A stretch of DNA of 64,000 bases from RGIG7213 sp045545665 (GCA_045545665.1 JAZQBL010000001.1:1-64000); one strand, 5' to 3'; counted from the stretch's first letter, positions 1-9,076 are shown. The notes: generated by a model from the sequence alone, not told the origin. Made by a program: numbers and translations.

Positions 1-48
1 GCAGCAAACGAGATCATCAGCGGCGCAGGTGTAGTTCCTGCAAACTAA
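1..48 (+). CDS. pstS: Phosphate ABC transporter substrate-binding protein, C-terminal end (partial)
   Basis: Only the last 15 codons are inside the window, ending in TAA at 46-48 with the residues SGAGVVPAN. The fragment is too short to identify alone. The call rests on position: it lies on the same strand directly before pstC, pstA, pstB and phoU, where pstS, the extracytoplasmic phosphate-binding lipoprotein, is normally found. Confidence 0.6.
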   Translation, partial: AANEIISGAGVVPAN

Positions 49-102
49 GGATTCAAAGCGACGGCGCACAAGTGCTGCCGCTTGTCCCCATTGAGGTTGA
101 TT

Positions 103-975
103 ATGAAGAGAAACAGATTATTTGAGAATATCGTACACGGCATATTTCTCATACTTGGTTTAATTACCGTAGGATGTGTTCTACTTATTACGGTATATTT
201 GATTATATCGGGTATTCCCGCCATTAAGGAAATCGGACTTTTTAATTTCCTTTTCGGTAAAGAATGGGCATCCCCCGCCGCCGAGCCGAAATACGGGATA
301 TTGCCGTTTATATTGACAAGTGTGTACGGAACGGCAGGTGCTATACTAATTGGAGTTCCAATTGGCTTTTTTACCGCCGTATATCTTTCAAAGATCGCAA
401 ATAAAAAAGTCAGAGCTGTTGTCGAAGCCGCCGTTAACTTGCTCGCAGGTATCCCGTCGGTTGTATACGGTCTTGTGGGTATGCTCGTACTTGTACCGGC
501 GATCCGTGAAATTTTCGGTGTACCGGACGGAGCGAGCTTGCTTGCGGCAATTATCGTGCTTGCAATTATGATATTACCCAATATTATTAAGGTTTCCATT
601 ACATCGCTTGATGCCGTACCGAAAGAATATGAGGACGCATCTCTTGCTCTCGGCGCAACTCCGACAGAAACGTTTTTCAAGGTGTCTGTTCCTGCGGCAA
701 AAAGCGGTATTGCCGCCGCTGTGGTACTCGGTGTCGGTCGTGCCATCGGTGAAGCAATGGCAGTCATGATGGTTGCAGGTAACGTGGCTAATATGCCCTC
801 TCTCTTTGAGAGTGTCCGTTTCCTCACCACAGCCGTTGCAAGCGAAATGGCATATTCAAGCCCGGGAAGCTTACAGAGAAACGCTCTGTTTTCCATTGCC
901 CTTGTGCTGTTTTTGTTTATTATGTTGATTAACGCCACGCTCAATTTCTTCTTGAAGCGGGATAAGGAGAAATAA
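103..975 (+). CDS. pstC: Phosphate ABC transporter permease PstC
   Basis: This is one of the two membrane permeases of the high-affinity phosphate importer PstSCAB. The 290-residue protein has about six hydrophobic segments and a cytoplasmic EAA-type loop near residues 180-200 (around EYEDASLALGATPTETFFKV), which docks onto PstB. The motif GIPSVVYGLVG near the middle is typical of the family. The ATG at 103 is preferred over an upstream TTG at 82 because GAGGT lies just before it. pstA follows after one base, so the two are co-translated. The gene belongs to the pst-pho operon and in relatives is induced by phosphate starvation. Confidence 0.95.
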   Translation: MKRNRLFENIVHGIFLILGLITVGCVLLITVYLIISGIPAIKEIGLFNFLFGKEWASPAAEPKYGILPFILTSVYGTAGAILIGVPIGFFTAVYLSKIANKKVRAVVEAAVNLLAGIPSVVYGLVGMLVLVPAIREIFGVPDGASLLAAIIVLAIMILPNIIKVSITSLDAVPKEYEDASLALGATPTETFFKVSVPAAKSGIAAAVVLGVGRAIGEAMAVMMVAGNVANMPSLFESVRFLTTAVASEMAYSSPGSLQRNALFSIALVLFLFIMLINATLNFFLKRDKEK

Positions 976-976
976 A

Positions 977-1819
977 ATGAATAAAAAACGAAAACTATAT
1001 ATCGGTCTAATACGCTGTGCAATGATCGTTTGCACATCCCTCACGGCGGCGCTTGTGCTGTTTCTCGTGGGATATGTGCTTATAAAAGGGATACCGAATA
1101 TTTCTTGGGAGCTGCTTTCCACAAAGCCAAGCTATTTAACCGAGAGGATCGGTATTTTGCCCGATATTCTGAACACGCTTTATATCGTGCTTGCTACGCT
1201 TGTTATCGTGCTTCCGCTCGGTGTAGGTGCGGCAATATACCTTACTGAATATGCAAAAAATAAAAAATTGGTGACTATGATTGAGTATGCCGCAGAAACT
1301 CTTTCGGGTATTCCGTCTATCATATACGGTCTTGCCGGTATGCTTCTGTTTTCCAATAACTTCGGAACGAGCCTGCTTGCCGGTGCGCTGACTCTTGTTA
1401 TTATGAATCTTCCCACCGTAATGCGTACCACGCAAGAGAGCTTGAAGACTGTTCCTCAAAGCTATCGCGAGGGTGCTTTCGGTCTGGGAGCAGGAAAATG
1501 GCGTGTGATCCGCACCGTAGTCCTTCCCGGATGCGTGGACGGTGTTATCACAGGGTGCATCCTCTCTGTAGGCCGTATCCTCGGCGAGTCGGCGGCGCTT
1601 CTCTTTACCGCGGGCTTTGCCCACGCTTTGAACGGCATTTTCACGGGACTTTCTTCTCCCGGTGCAACCCTGACAGTCGCTCTTTATGTGTATGCAAAAG
1701 AAGAAGGAGAATTCGGTGTTGCATTTGCGATTGCCGCAATTCTGATGATACTGACACTACTGATAAATCTGTCCGCTTCGTTAATAGGTAAATACTTCGA
1801 AAAAAGGAGAAACGTATGA
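977..1819 (+). CDS. pstA: Phosphate ABC transporter permease PstA
   Basis: PstA is the second permease subunit and forms a heterodimer with PstC. The 280-residue protein has about six transmembrane segments and a GIPSIIYGLAGM motif that mirrors PstC. Its EAA-type loop reads SYREGAFGLGAGKWRVI. The start lies one base after the pstC stop, with AAGGAGAA at the end of pstC as ribosome site. Its stop overlaps the start of pstB by four bases. Length and order are normal for the family. Confidence 0.95.
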   Translation: MNKKRKLYIGLIRCAMIVCTSLTAALVLFLVGYVLIKGIPNISWELLSTKPSYLTERIGILPDILNTLYIVLATLVIVLPLGVGAAIYLTEYAKNKKLVTMIEYAAETLSGIPSIIYGLAGMLLFSNNFGTSLLAGALTLVIMNLPTVMRTTQESLKTVPQSYREGAFGLGAGKWRVIRTVVLPGCVDGVITGCILSVGRILGESAALLFTAGFAHALNGIFTGLSSPGATLTVALYVYAKEEGEFGVAFAIAAILMILTLLINLSASLIGKYFEKRRNV

Positions 1820-2571
1820 GTGAAATAATGACGGCTAAAGATCTGTGCTTATGGTACGGTGATAACCAAGCCTTGAAAAATATAAATGTTGAAATTCCAA
1901 ATAAAAGCATCACGGCTCTTATCGGTCCTTCGGGTTGCGGTAAGTCTACTTTTTTGAAAACTCTTAACCGTATGAACGATTTGATCCCGATCGTAAAGAT
2001 CACGGGCGAGGTTTTCTATAACGGATGTAATATTTTTGATAAAGATGTCGACGTAAACGAATTACGACGGGACGTCGGAATGGTATTCCAAAAACCCAAT
2101 CCGTTCCCGATGAGTATTTACGATAATATTGCTTACGGTCCCCGTACACACGGTGTGACAAGCAGGGTGAAGCTTGATGAGATAGTTGAGCAGGCACTTC
2201 GTGATGCCGCTATCTGGGATGAGGTAAAGGACAGACTTAAAAAGAACGCTCTCGGGCTTTCGGGAGGACAGCAACAGCGCCTCTGCATTGCCAGGGCGCT
2301 TGCTGTTGAACCGAAAGTATTGCTTATGGATGAACCGACCTCGGCACTTGATCCTATTTCTACATCGCGAATTGAAGAACTTGCATTGAAATTGAAAGAA
2401 AAATATGCTATAATAACAGTGACTCATAATATGCAACAGGCAGTTCGTATCTCCGATAATACGGCATTCTTCCTTCTCGGAGAGTTGGTGGAATTCGGCG
2501 ATACTGAAAAATTGTTCTCTCAGCCGCAGGATAAACGTACCGAGGATTACATTACAGGAAGGTTTGGTTGA
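1816..2571 (+). CDS. pstB: Phosphate ABC transporter ATP-binding protein PstB
   Basis: PstB is the ATPase that powers phosphate import through PstCA. Visible motifs are Walker A GPSGCGKST (residues 37-45), the signature LSGGQQQR, Walker B VLLMDEPTSALD and the H-loop histidine in ITVTHN. At 251 residues it has the standard length. The start overlaps the pstA stop by four bases (ATGA), with AAAAAGGAGAAACGT in front. phoU follows closely, as in most Firmicutes. Confidence 0.97.
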   Translation: MSEIMTAKDLCLWYGDNQALKNINVEIPNKSITALIGPSGCGKSTFLKTLNRMNDLIPIVKITGEVFYNGCNIFDKDVDVNELRRDVGMVFQKPNPFPMSIYDNIAYGPRTHGVTSRVKLDEIVEQALRDAAIWDEVKDRLKKNALGLSGGQQQRLCIARALAVEPKVLLMDEPTSALDPISTSRIEELALKLKEKYAIITVTHNMQQAVRISDNTAFFLLGELVEFGDTEKLFSQPQDKRTEDYITGRFG

Positions 2572-2575
2572 TATT

Positions 2576-3220
2576 ATGAGAAACAGATTTGATGAGCAGC
2601 TCACCCTGCTGAACAAGAAAATGATCGAAATGGGCGCAGAATGCGAGGAATTGATCGCACTTACTGCTAAAGCTCTGCTGAGCGGCGACATAGAAGGAGC
2701 AAGAAAAGCAAAGGCGCAAGGTCACGAGATCGACCGGCTGGAAAGGGAGATAGAATCCATTTGTTTAAAGCTTCTTTTGCAACAGCAGCCTGTCGCAAAA
2801 GATCTTCGTGTGATCTCTGCCGCTCTTAAAATGATAACAGATATGGAAAGGATCGGAGATCAAGCGGAGGACATTGCCGAAATAATTCCTTTTCTTGACG
2901 GAAGAACGGGTGCGGAGTTTTCCGATTTTAAACCCATGGCAGAAGCTACCTGCAAAATGGTGACCGACAGCATTGATGCTTACGTAAAACAGGATGTTAC
3001 TCTTGCTAAAGCTGTAGCCGAACACGACGATATTGTAGACGACGCCTTCGACAGAATGAAAGATACGTTAATAAAAATGATATCAGAAAATAAAGCAGAC
3101 GGGGAATATGCAGTTGATCTTTTGATGATCGCTAAGTATTTTGAGCGCATCGGCGATCACGCTGTAAATATTGCAGAGTGGGTCGAATTTTCCGTGACGG
3201 GTATTCATAAAGGAGAGTGA
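2576..3220 (+). CDS. phoU: Phosphate transport system regulatory protein PhoU
   Basis: PhoU links the Pst transporter to the PhoR kinase and represses the regulon when phosphate is plentiful. The 214-residue, helix-rich protein carries two copies of the PhoU three-helix repeat, with metal-binding-type motifs near DMERIGDQAEDIAE and YFERIGDHAVNIAEW (E/D-x3-D pattern). The ATG at 2576 (MRNRFDEQL) is chosen over an in-frame TTG at 2564, because AGGAAGG directly abuts that TTG and is too close to serve it. The gap to pstB is 4 bases. Confidence 0.95.
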   Translation: MRNRFDEQLTLLNKKMIEMGAECEELIALTAKALLSGDIEGARKAKAQGHEIDRLEREIESICLKLLLQQQPVAKDLRVISAALKMITDMERIGDQAEDIAEIIPFLDGRTGAEFSDFKPMAEATCKMVTDSIDAYVKQDVTLAKAVAEHDDIVDDAFDRMKDTLIKMISENKADGEYAVDLLMIAKYFERIGDHAVNIAEWVEFSVTGIHKGE

Positions 3221-3226
3221 CGCAAA

Positions 3227-3307
3227 ATGAAGAAAGCCGAAATACAAAGCGATCCGTTTTGCGCCCGCATTACGCTATACGTAATACCTGAGAAAGAGAG
3301 GTTATAA
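3227..3307 (+). CDS. Possible 26-residue mini-ORF between phoU and phoB
   Basis: ATG at 3227 opens a 26-codon frame (MKKAEIQSDPF to PEKERL) ending in TAA one base before the phoB start. AAGGAG, about 10 bases upstream, is a good ribosome site and overlaps the end of phoU. Spacing suggests translational coupling of phoU, the mini-ORF and phoB. I recognise no family. It could be a real small protein, a leader that sets phoB translation, or chance. The stretch also supplies the ribosome site of phoB (GAAAGAGAGG). Confidence 0.35.
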   Translation: MKKAEIQSDPFCARITLYVIPEKERL

Positions 3308-3308
3308 C

Positions 3309-3983
3309 ATGATCTGGTGTGTTGATGATGACAATACTATCCGCGATATTGAAGTTTATACGCTTATGCAGACGGGCTTTGAAGCCAAAGGTTTTTCAGA
3401 CGGTGTTTCAATGCTTGAAGCGTTAAAAAATGAAATTCCCGAGTTGATCATCCTCGATGTTATGATGCCGGAAATGGATGGACTTGAAGTTCTGAAAAAG
3501 CTCCGTTCCGAATCGCTTTACAAGGATATACCTGTTATTATGGCAACAGCCAAAGGAACCGAGATGGATAAGATCGGCGGACTCAATTCGGGTGCTGACG
3601 ATTATCTCGTAAAGCCCTTCGGAGTTATGGAAATGGTTGCCCGCGTAAAAGCGGTGCTTCGCCGTACAGTCAGAAAAGAAACAGCAAACGGTATTACAGT
3701 CGGCAATATCACATTAAAAGAAACAGAGCATAAGGTCGTTGCAGACGGAAAAAAGGTTGAGCTTACTCACAAAGAATTCGAGATGCTCAGGCTCTTTATA
3801 CGGAATCCGAATATGGTATTTTCAAGAGATAAGCTGATGAGCGAGATCTGGGGCACGGATTACATCGGAGAGACCAGAACCGTTGATATGCACATCAAAA
3901 CTCTTCGCCAAAAGCTCGGCAATGCCGGCGGTCAAATCAAGACCGTTATCGGTGTCGGGTACAGATTGGAGAGTGAAGTATGA
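3309..3983 (+). CDS. phoB: PhoB/PhoP-type response regulator
   Basis: This is an OmpR-family DNA-binding response regulator, the likely activator of the pst operon. The receiver domain (about residues 1-115) shows the acidic pocket DDD at 6-8, phospho-acceptor Asp50 in LIILDVMMP and Lys102 in LVKPFG. The winged-helix domain follows (about 125-224), with the family pattern LTHKEFEMLRLF and a C-terminal TVIGVGYRLE. It starts one base after the mini-ORF stop and overlaps phoR by four bases. Placement after phoU makes a phosphate-sensing role very likely. Confidence 0.92.
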   Translation: MIWCVDDDNTIRDIEVYTLMQTGFEAKGFSDGVSMLEALKNEIPELIILDVMMPEMDGLEVLKKLRSESLYKDIPVIMATAKGTEMDKIGGLNSGADDYLVKPFGVMEMVARVKAVLRRTVRKETANGITVGNITLKETEHKVVADGKKVELTHKEFEMLRLFIRNPNMVFSRDKLMSEIWGTDYIGETRTVDMHIKTLRQKLGNAGGQIKTVIGVGYRLESEV

Positions 3984-5626
3984 CAAAAAAGATATTTCAT
4001 TCTATAGTTGCCGTAGCGTTTGTGGTGCTTCTTGCAAGCATCGGCATTGCAACAAGCTTTTTATATGATTATTTCAACGATTCTCAGGTAAAGAGGTTAA
4101 AGGCGGAATTATCTCTTGTTGCCGATACTGTGAATGAGGTCGGCACCGAGTATTTTGAAAATTTTAACTCAACCGTATTTCGTTTTACCGTTGTTGATAC
4201 TGACGGTACCGTGCTTTACGATACGCAGGTAAATGCTTCCGAAATGGAAAACCACGCCGACCGTGAGGAAATTGCCGAAGCGTTCAAGATGGGTACGGGA
4301 AGCAGTGCCAGAAATTCCTCCACCTTGACCGAAAAGACGTTTTACGAAGCCGTTCGACTTGAAAACGGCGACGTACTGCGTATTTCTGTAAGCCAGTTGA
4401 CGGTAGGTGCGTTGATCCTCGGTATGCTTCCTGCCATTATTGCCATTATTTTAGTTGCGTCAGTTGTTGCAGGTGTTCTTTCTCATACTATGGCAAAGAA
4501 AGTAACCGAGCCTTTGATGAAGCTCGATTTGGATCATCCTTCCGATAACAGTACGTATGAAGAACTCACTCCTATCCTTACAAAGATCCACAGACAGCAC
4601 AAGCAGATCAAGTCCCAGATGGAAACACTGCGCCGTAAATCCGATGAATTTGAACAGATAGTTTCTTCTATGAACGAAGGACTCGTGCTTCTTGATGAAC
4701 GCGGTATGGTGCTCAGTATGAATACGGCGGCAAAGAAAATATTTGCCGTTAAAAAGGATGTTAAAGACAGTGATTTTTTGCTTGTTGACCGTACGAGCAA
4801 AATGAGTAAAGCCATTTGGAATGCTCTTGACGGCAGTCACAGCGAATACACCGAGGAAAGAAACGGCTGTGAATATCAGTTTACGGTAAACCCCATCGAG
4901 TCTGACGGAAAGGTTCTCGGTGCGCTTATTCTCGTGTTTGACATCAGCGACCGTGCTTTTGCCGAGCGCAACCGCCGTGAATTCACCGCAAATGTTACAC
5001 ACGAATTGAAAACTCCGCTTCAATCCATCATCGGAAGTGCAGAGCTTCTCGAAAACGGACTTGTAAAGCCCGAAGATACGGAAAGATTTGTCGGTAACAT
5101 CCGCAAGGAAGCAACAAGACTTGTATCACTCATCAACGATATTATCCGTCTTTCCCAGCTCGACGAGAACAGTGAACCTGCAACCGAAACGGTTGAACTG
5201 ACAGAGGTCGCAAAGGAGGTCGTTGAGGTACTTACCGTATCTGCGGCAAAGAGAAACGTTACACTCGGTATCGAAGGTGATGTGCAAACCATTTACGGCG
5301 TGCGCCGTTATATTTACGAGATCATTTATAACCTTTGCGATAACGCTATCCGCTACAATGTTGACGGTGGCAAGGTAACGATCACGATCGGTAAAGAAAA
5401 CGGTCGTGCGGTCGTTTCCGTAAAAGATACCGGTATCGGTATTGCGCCTGAACATCAAAGCCGTATCTTTGAACGCTTCTACCGAGTAGATAAAAGCCAT
5501 TCCAAAGAGACCGGCGGTACGGGTCTTGGACTTTCCATCGTAAAGCACGCCGTACAGTATCACGGCGGCAAGGTAACGCTTGAAAGCGAACTCGGTAAAG
5601 GAACAACGGTCACTATCTCTTTTTGA
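3980..5626 (+). CDS. phoR: PhoR-type sensor histidine kinase
   Basis: This membrane sensor kinase is the partner of the overlapping response regulator. The 548-residue protein has an N-terminal membrane helix (about 7-30), an extracytoplasmic sensor region to about 140, and a second membrane helix (about 142-168). A PAS-like domain (about 220-330) precedes the dimerisation domain with the H-box THELKTPL, His341. The ATPase domain has the N-box DNAIRYN, G1 DTGIGIAP and G2 GGTGLGLSIV. It is the last gene of the pst-pho operon and a bidirectional terminator follows. Confidence 0.93.
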   Translation: MTKKIFHSIVAVAFVVLLASIGIATSFLYDYFNDSQVKRLKAELSLVADTVNEVGTEYFENFNSTVFRFTVVDTDGTVLYDTQVNASEMENHADREEIAEAFKMGTGSSARNSSTLTEKTFYEAVRLENGDVLRISVSQLTVGALILGMLPAIIAIILVASVVAGVLSHTMAKKVTEPLMKLDLDHPSDNSTYEELTPILTKIHRQHKQIKSQMETLRRKSDEFEQIVSSMNEGLVLLDERGMVLSMNTAAKKIFAVKKDVKDSDFLLVDRTSKMSKAIWNALDGSHSEYTEERNGCEYQFTVNPIESDGKVLGALILVFDISDRAFAERNRREFTANVTHELKTPLQSIIGSAELLENGLVKPEDTERFVGNIRKEATRLVSLINDIIRLSQLDENSEPATETVELTEVAKEVVEVLTVSAAKRNVTLGIEGDVQTIYGVRRYIYEIIYNLCDNAIRYNVDGGKVTITIGKENGRAVVSVKDTGIGIAPEHQSRIFERFYRVDKSHSKETGGTGLGLSIVKHAVQYHGGKVTLESELGKGTTVTISF

Positions 5627-5686
5627 TTAACTAAAGTTTTTGTATTACCGCTCTGCGGATCAATGGTGAATAGTTGCAGATATAAC

Positions 5687-5714
5687 AAAAGCGAGGTGTA
5701 AGAACCTCGCTTTT
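5687..5714. terminator. Bidirectional terminator between phoR and the foldase gene
   Basis: Perfect 11-bp inverted repeat AAAAGCGAGGT / ACCTCGCTTTT with a 6-base loop. The A and T tracts at its ends let it serve both converging transcripts. Confidence 0.85.
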
Positions 5715-5739
5715 GAATTGAAATTTATCTGAATATCGC

Positions 5740-7227
5740 TTAATAAATCAAAGCCGTAAGCTCGCTGTCATAGCTTATCTCTGTGTTTTCTGTTTTTTCT
5801 TTGATATAATCGGAAAGCATTTCTGTTTTTAAATTGGACTTTATAACGTAACTGTAGTACGGTTCACCGTAAGAGGAAACGAATGTCACGAAATAACCGC
5901 ATACAACGCCGTAATTCGTGTATTCCTGATATCCGCAGTCGTAAAGCTTGCGTCCGTCTTCAAACAGCCAGGAAACGACGTTTTGAGGAAGTGAAGTGCT
6001 CGTCGGTATAATGTTTTCAGCAAGGCCGCCTTTTTTGTTCGTAACTGTGTCGTTTGAATGCTTTTCGACGAGGGTGATGAATTCTTCATCTTTATTTTCA
6101 GATTTTGAAACTTGACTTATTATATCCTCGGCAAGCTTTTTTGCCGTATTTTCCGTGTATTCACCGAGTGAAAGATCTATATAAATGTATCTTGCATTAA
6201 GTATCGGAAAATCGTTTTCGTGGGGCGCCTTTATGACCTGTACGATCTTTACTCTGCCTTGCGAATCGACAAATTTTGTAACGTCGCCGTCAACTCTTCC
6301 GTCTGAAAATATCCAGGAAATGACCTCATCGGGATCCTCTGAATATTTTGCGTCGTTAACCGTGCAGCCCTTTTCAAACTTTTCGTAATCTTTTTTTTCA
6401 AGATCGGGGTATATAATTTTGTATGCATCAACAAACGACGTTCCAGATTGAACGGATGACATAAATGCGTCGCCTTTATTCAAAGCATCGTTTTTTGCAT
6501 CCTGTTTTTGCTGCTCCGTACTTGTTGCATCGTATTTCGGAGTTATTGTAATAACATTATAATCAGCAACGGTATAGGAATTTTTGTTCTTTTCAAACTC
6601 TTTTTTGATATCGTCGTCCGTTATTTCAAACGAATCGTATTTTGTTTGCAGATATTTTGTTGCAAGCTGTAAAGTGTAATACGTATCTTTCATGATCTGC
6701 GGTGTTACACCTTCGCCCATTCCTTCGAGGTCTTTCATATATTCTTCAAAGGAAAGACCGTAACCTTTTGCAGTTGCAGCAATTGAATCAACATTTGCAT
6801 CAACAGAGGCTTTTTCCTCATCTGTCAATGATACGCCGTCTTTTTTTGCTTCGGCAGCAAATGTTATATAGTATTCAAGATCACGCTTTGCTATTGAAAG
6901 AAAATAGTCGTACCAGCTTTGGTAGTCAGTATATCCATCTGCTTTAGGCACTTGGTCTTGAAGGGGGAGAGTAGGATCAAGATATGCGGAAATATCTGTA
7001 TAGTGTGTTTGCTGAAAATCGCGGTAAGCCTGCACAAAGAAATATCTCAGTGCAAATACCGAAATATCAATTCCTTCGTACGTTGCCAACGTTTCCGAAG
7101 GGGGAGCAAGAGTCGCACCGACAGTATCCGAATTTGATACTTCATCAGTCGATGATGATTCTCCCGAACATGCGAGCATGGCAACGGCGAGAACAACACA
7201 TATCACGGATAAAATAATTTTTTTCAT
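5740..7227 (-). CDS. PrsA/SurA-like peptidyl-prolyl isomerase lipoprotein
   Basis: A likely secreted foldase anchored by lipid. The 495-residue protein begins with a signal peptide and a lipobox-like MLAC at about residue 20, followed by a serine-rich linker. The middle (about 50-215) is the helical SurA-N-like chaperone region. A parvulin-like stretch with EFITLVEKHSND and KKGGLAE lies near residues 370-400. It follows the AEC carrier gene after 18 bases on the same strand. It is larger and more diverged than Bacillus PrsA (about 290 residues), so isomerase activity is an inference from the fold. Confidence 0.75.
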   Translation of the reverse strand: MKKIILSVICVVLAVAMLACSGESSSTDEVSNSDTVGATLAPPSETLATYEGIDISVFALRYFFVQAYRDFQQTHYTDISAYLDPTLPLQDQVPKADGYTDYQSWYDYFLSIAKRDLEYYITFAAEAKKDGVSLTDEEKASVDANVDSIAATAKGYGLSFEEYMKDLEGMGEGVTPQIMKDTYYTLQLATKYLQTKYDSFEITDDDIKKEFEKNKNSYTVADYNVITITPKYDATSTEQQKQDAKNDALNKGDAFMSSVQSGTSFVDAYKIIYPDLEKKDYEKFEKGCTVNDAKYSEDPDEVISWIFSDGRVDGDVTKFVDSQGRVKIVQVIKAPHENDFPILNARYIYIDLSLGEYTENTAKKLAEDIISQVSKSENKDEEFITLVEKHSNDTVTNKKGGLAENIIPTSTSLPQNVVSWLFEDGRKLYDCGYQEYTNYGVVCGYFVTFVSSYGEPYYSYVIKSNLKTEMLSDYIKEKTENTEISYDSELTALIY

Positions 7228-7245
7228 TAGCGCTCCTTGTTTGAA

Positions 7246-8193
7246 TCAAGAAATAAACAGTTTATCTACAATTCCGAGGATCAAGGGAACTGTTACAACG
7301 GAAAGAACGGTTGATATTCCCGTAAGCTTTGCGCCGAATTCAGGGCCCACATCGTATTTTTCGGCATACATTACGGTGTTTGAAGCGCACGGAAGCGCCG
7401 TCATTATAGCAACAAAGTAAATCCAGAAGCTGTCGAGATGCAAAAAATAAGCAATAGTCGAAGCACACATCGGAGTTACGATGAGTTTTATGAAAAGCAG
7501 GATATATACCTTAAAATCGGAAAATACCTTCTTAAAAGGAATAGTTGCAATGACTCCGCCGATTATAAACATCGAACAGGGGATAGTTATATCGCCTATC
7601 ATTCCGAAAGCATCGACAACGACGGAAGGAAGCTGCCAGGGAAGCATATAAAGAATTATTCCGATAATGCAGGGAACCGTTCCGTAATTCAATATCATAT
7701 TTATAGGCTTTACTTTGACTGCTGTACTGGTCTTGGATATTACGAATATTCCGTACGTCCATATAACTACATTGAAAATAATTATGTAGAAAGAACCGTA
7801 AAAAGCACCCATTTGTTCACCGAAAAGGGCTTTCAAAACAGGGAATCCCATGAAACCGGTATTTGCGAATATAAGGGCGAATTCACCTATACCGCGTGCG
7901 CCTTTGTCTTTTATGGGACGTGTTGAAATGAAAGCGATGACAGCGGAAAGTATGTAGATGCAAAGACCTGCAAGGATTATAAGAAATCCCGATTTTAAAT
8001 TTTCGAAGCTTTTGTCTTCCGTTCCCAAAAGTCCCCCTAAAATAAGAAAGGGAGTTCCGACACAAATGACGAAGTTGGACAGCTTTTTTGAAAAATCTCT
8101 GTCCATGAATTTCAGCTTGTACGCTCCAAAGCCGACCACCATTATGATGAACAGCTTTATTACCGTGTTAAATAATTCACCGACGTTTCCCAT
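7246..8193 (-). CDS. AEC (auxin efflux carrier) family transporter
   Basis: An integral membrane protein of 315 residues with about ten hydrophobic segments in the two-fold repeat arrangement of the AEC/bile-acid-sodium-symporter fold. Bacterial members export or exchange small organic acids such as malate or malonate; the substrate here is unknown. The ATG at 8193 lies one base past the stop of the uracil-DNA glycosylase gene, with no clear ribosome site, so translation may be coupled. A TTG at 8205 would add four residues. Confidence 0.82.
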   Translation of the reverse strand: MGNVGELFNTVIKLFIIMVVGFGAYKLKFMDRDFSKKLSNFVICVGTPFLILGGLLGTEDKSFENLKSGFLIILAGLCIYILSAVIAFISTRPIKDKGARGIGEFALIFANTGFMGFPVLKALFGEQMGAFYGSFYIIIFNVVIWTYGIFVISKTSTAVKVKPINMILNYGTVPCIIGIILYMLPWQLPSVVVDAFGMIGDITIPCSMFIIGGVIATIPFKKVFSDFKVYILLFIKLIVTPMCASTIAYFLHLDSFWIYFVAIMTALPCASNTVMYAEKYDVGPEFGAKLTGISTVLSVVTVPLILGIVDKLFIS

Positions 8194-8194
8194 A

Positions 8195-8755
8195 TCAACA
8201 AACAAGACCGTGTGTAACGGCGTACTCCTTGATTTTTTGCATATCCTTCAGCATATCATCCTTCTTGTTCGGATCGCGAAGCAGTGCCGACGGATGATAT
8301 ACGGCAGTCATAATAAATTTACCTTTTTCAAAAAAAATCCCGTGTTCGGCTGTGATCTTGAAATCGGGCTTGATAAGACGCATGGCGGATATTCTGCCAA
8401 GACACACGATAAGAGATGGGGAAATTATCCTCACCTGCTCACGTAAAAAGTCAATGCACGCTTCCTCCTCCGTTTTTTGCGGATCACGGTTTTTCGGAGG
8501 ACGGCATTTCAGTATGTTGGCAATGTAAATATTTTCACGTTTCATTCCGACAGCTTCAAGATATTTGTCAAAAAGCTTTCCCGCACGGCCGACAAACGGC
8601 TCACCTGTAAGGTCCTCGTTTTCACCGGGCGCTTCTCCCACAAACATAATATCGGCATTGTGCGAGCCGACACCGAAAACGGTATTTGTTCTCGAGGTGT
8701 GAAGCGGACACGCCGTGCACGCTTTGCATTTTTCGTATAATTCTTCCAGATTCAT
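8195..8755 (-). CDS. udg: Family 4 (type IV) uracil-DNA glycosylase
   Basis: Removes uracil from DNA to start base-excision repair. Family 4 marks are clear: the 4Fe-4S ligands begin with CKACTACPL near residue 12, and two more cysteines lie in ILKCRPPKNRDP and EEACIDFL. Motif 1 is GEAPGENEDLTG, and the base-flipping motif is YHPSALLRDP near the C-terminus. At 186 residues the length is usual. ATG 8755 is chosen because AGGAAATAAA precedes it; an upstream in-frame start lacks a ribosome site. The MecA-domain gene ends 8 bases before it. Confidence 0.92.
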   Translation of the reverse strand: MNLEELYEKCKACTACPLHTSRTNTVFGVGSHNADIMFVGEAPGENEDLTGEPFVGRAGKLFDKYLEAVGMKRENIYIANILKCRPPKNRDPQKTEEEACIDFLREQVRIISPSLIVCLGRISAMRLIKPDFKITAEHGIFFEKGKFIMTAVYHPSALLRDPNKKDDMLKDMQKIKEYAVTHGLVC

Positions 8756-8763
8756 TTTATTTC

Positions 8764-9072
8764 CTAACAAAATTCAGCAAATATTTCGGATGCATTCTCC
8801 TCGGCAAGCAAATAACACCGTTCTTTAAGATAAGCACGTACCGCACGCGAAGGTCTGATCTCGCATTCGGCAAACTCACTTATTGCGCACATAGGATACA
8901 GCTCACTGCGTATGTCGTATACGCTTTGCGAAAACAAAAGGTAGTACTTCGTCTTGCCGTACGTGTCTTCGTAATAGACCGACGTTAATGATTGAGAAGG
9001 CAGGGAAGAAATAAACTTGCATGCACATACAAGCTCATTTATTCCGCTGAATACATATAAATACGATTCCAT
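8764..9072 (-). CDS. Stand-alone MecA C-terminal-like domain protein
   Basis: A 102-residue protein that resembles only the C-terminal half of the adaptor MecA, the part that contacts the ClpC unfoldase. Shared features as I recall the family: an initial strand followed by helix INELVCACKFI, the KYYLLF strand, a central ISEFAE segment, and the closing pattern YLKERCYLLAEENASEIF. The N-terminal substrate-binding domain and linker of full MecA (about 200-240 residues in total) are missing, and no remnant lies upstream. The ribosome site GGGGG sits in a hairpin arm. The assignment is by pattern and moderately sure; otherwise it is an unknown small cytosolic protein. Confidence 0.6.
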   Translation of the reverse strand: MESYLYVFSGINELVCACKFISSLPSQSLTSVYYEDTYGKTKYYLLFSQSVYDIRSELYPMCAISEFAECEIRPSRAVRAYLKERCYLLAEENASEIFAEFC

Positions 9073-9076
9073 AATA

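Noticed and set aside
45..1037. A 330-codon minus-strand frame opposite pstC
   Set aside because: It lies entirely opposite pstC, has no ribosome site or recognisable family, and reads as the antisense shadow of a conserved gene.
2062..2691. A 209-codon minus-strand frame opposite pstB and phoU
   Set aside because: It spans two well-supported genes on the other strand, and its composition is that of an antisense shadow.
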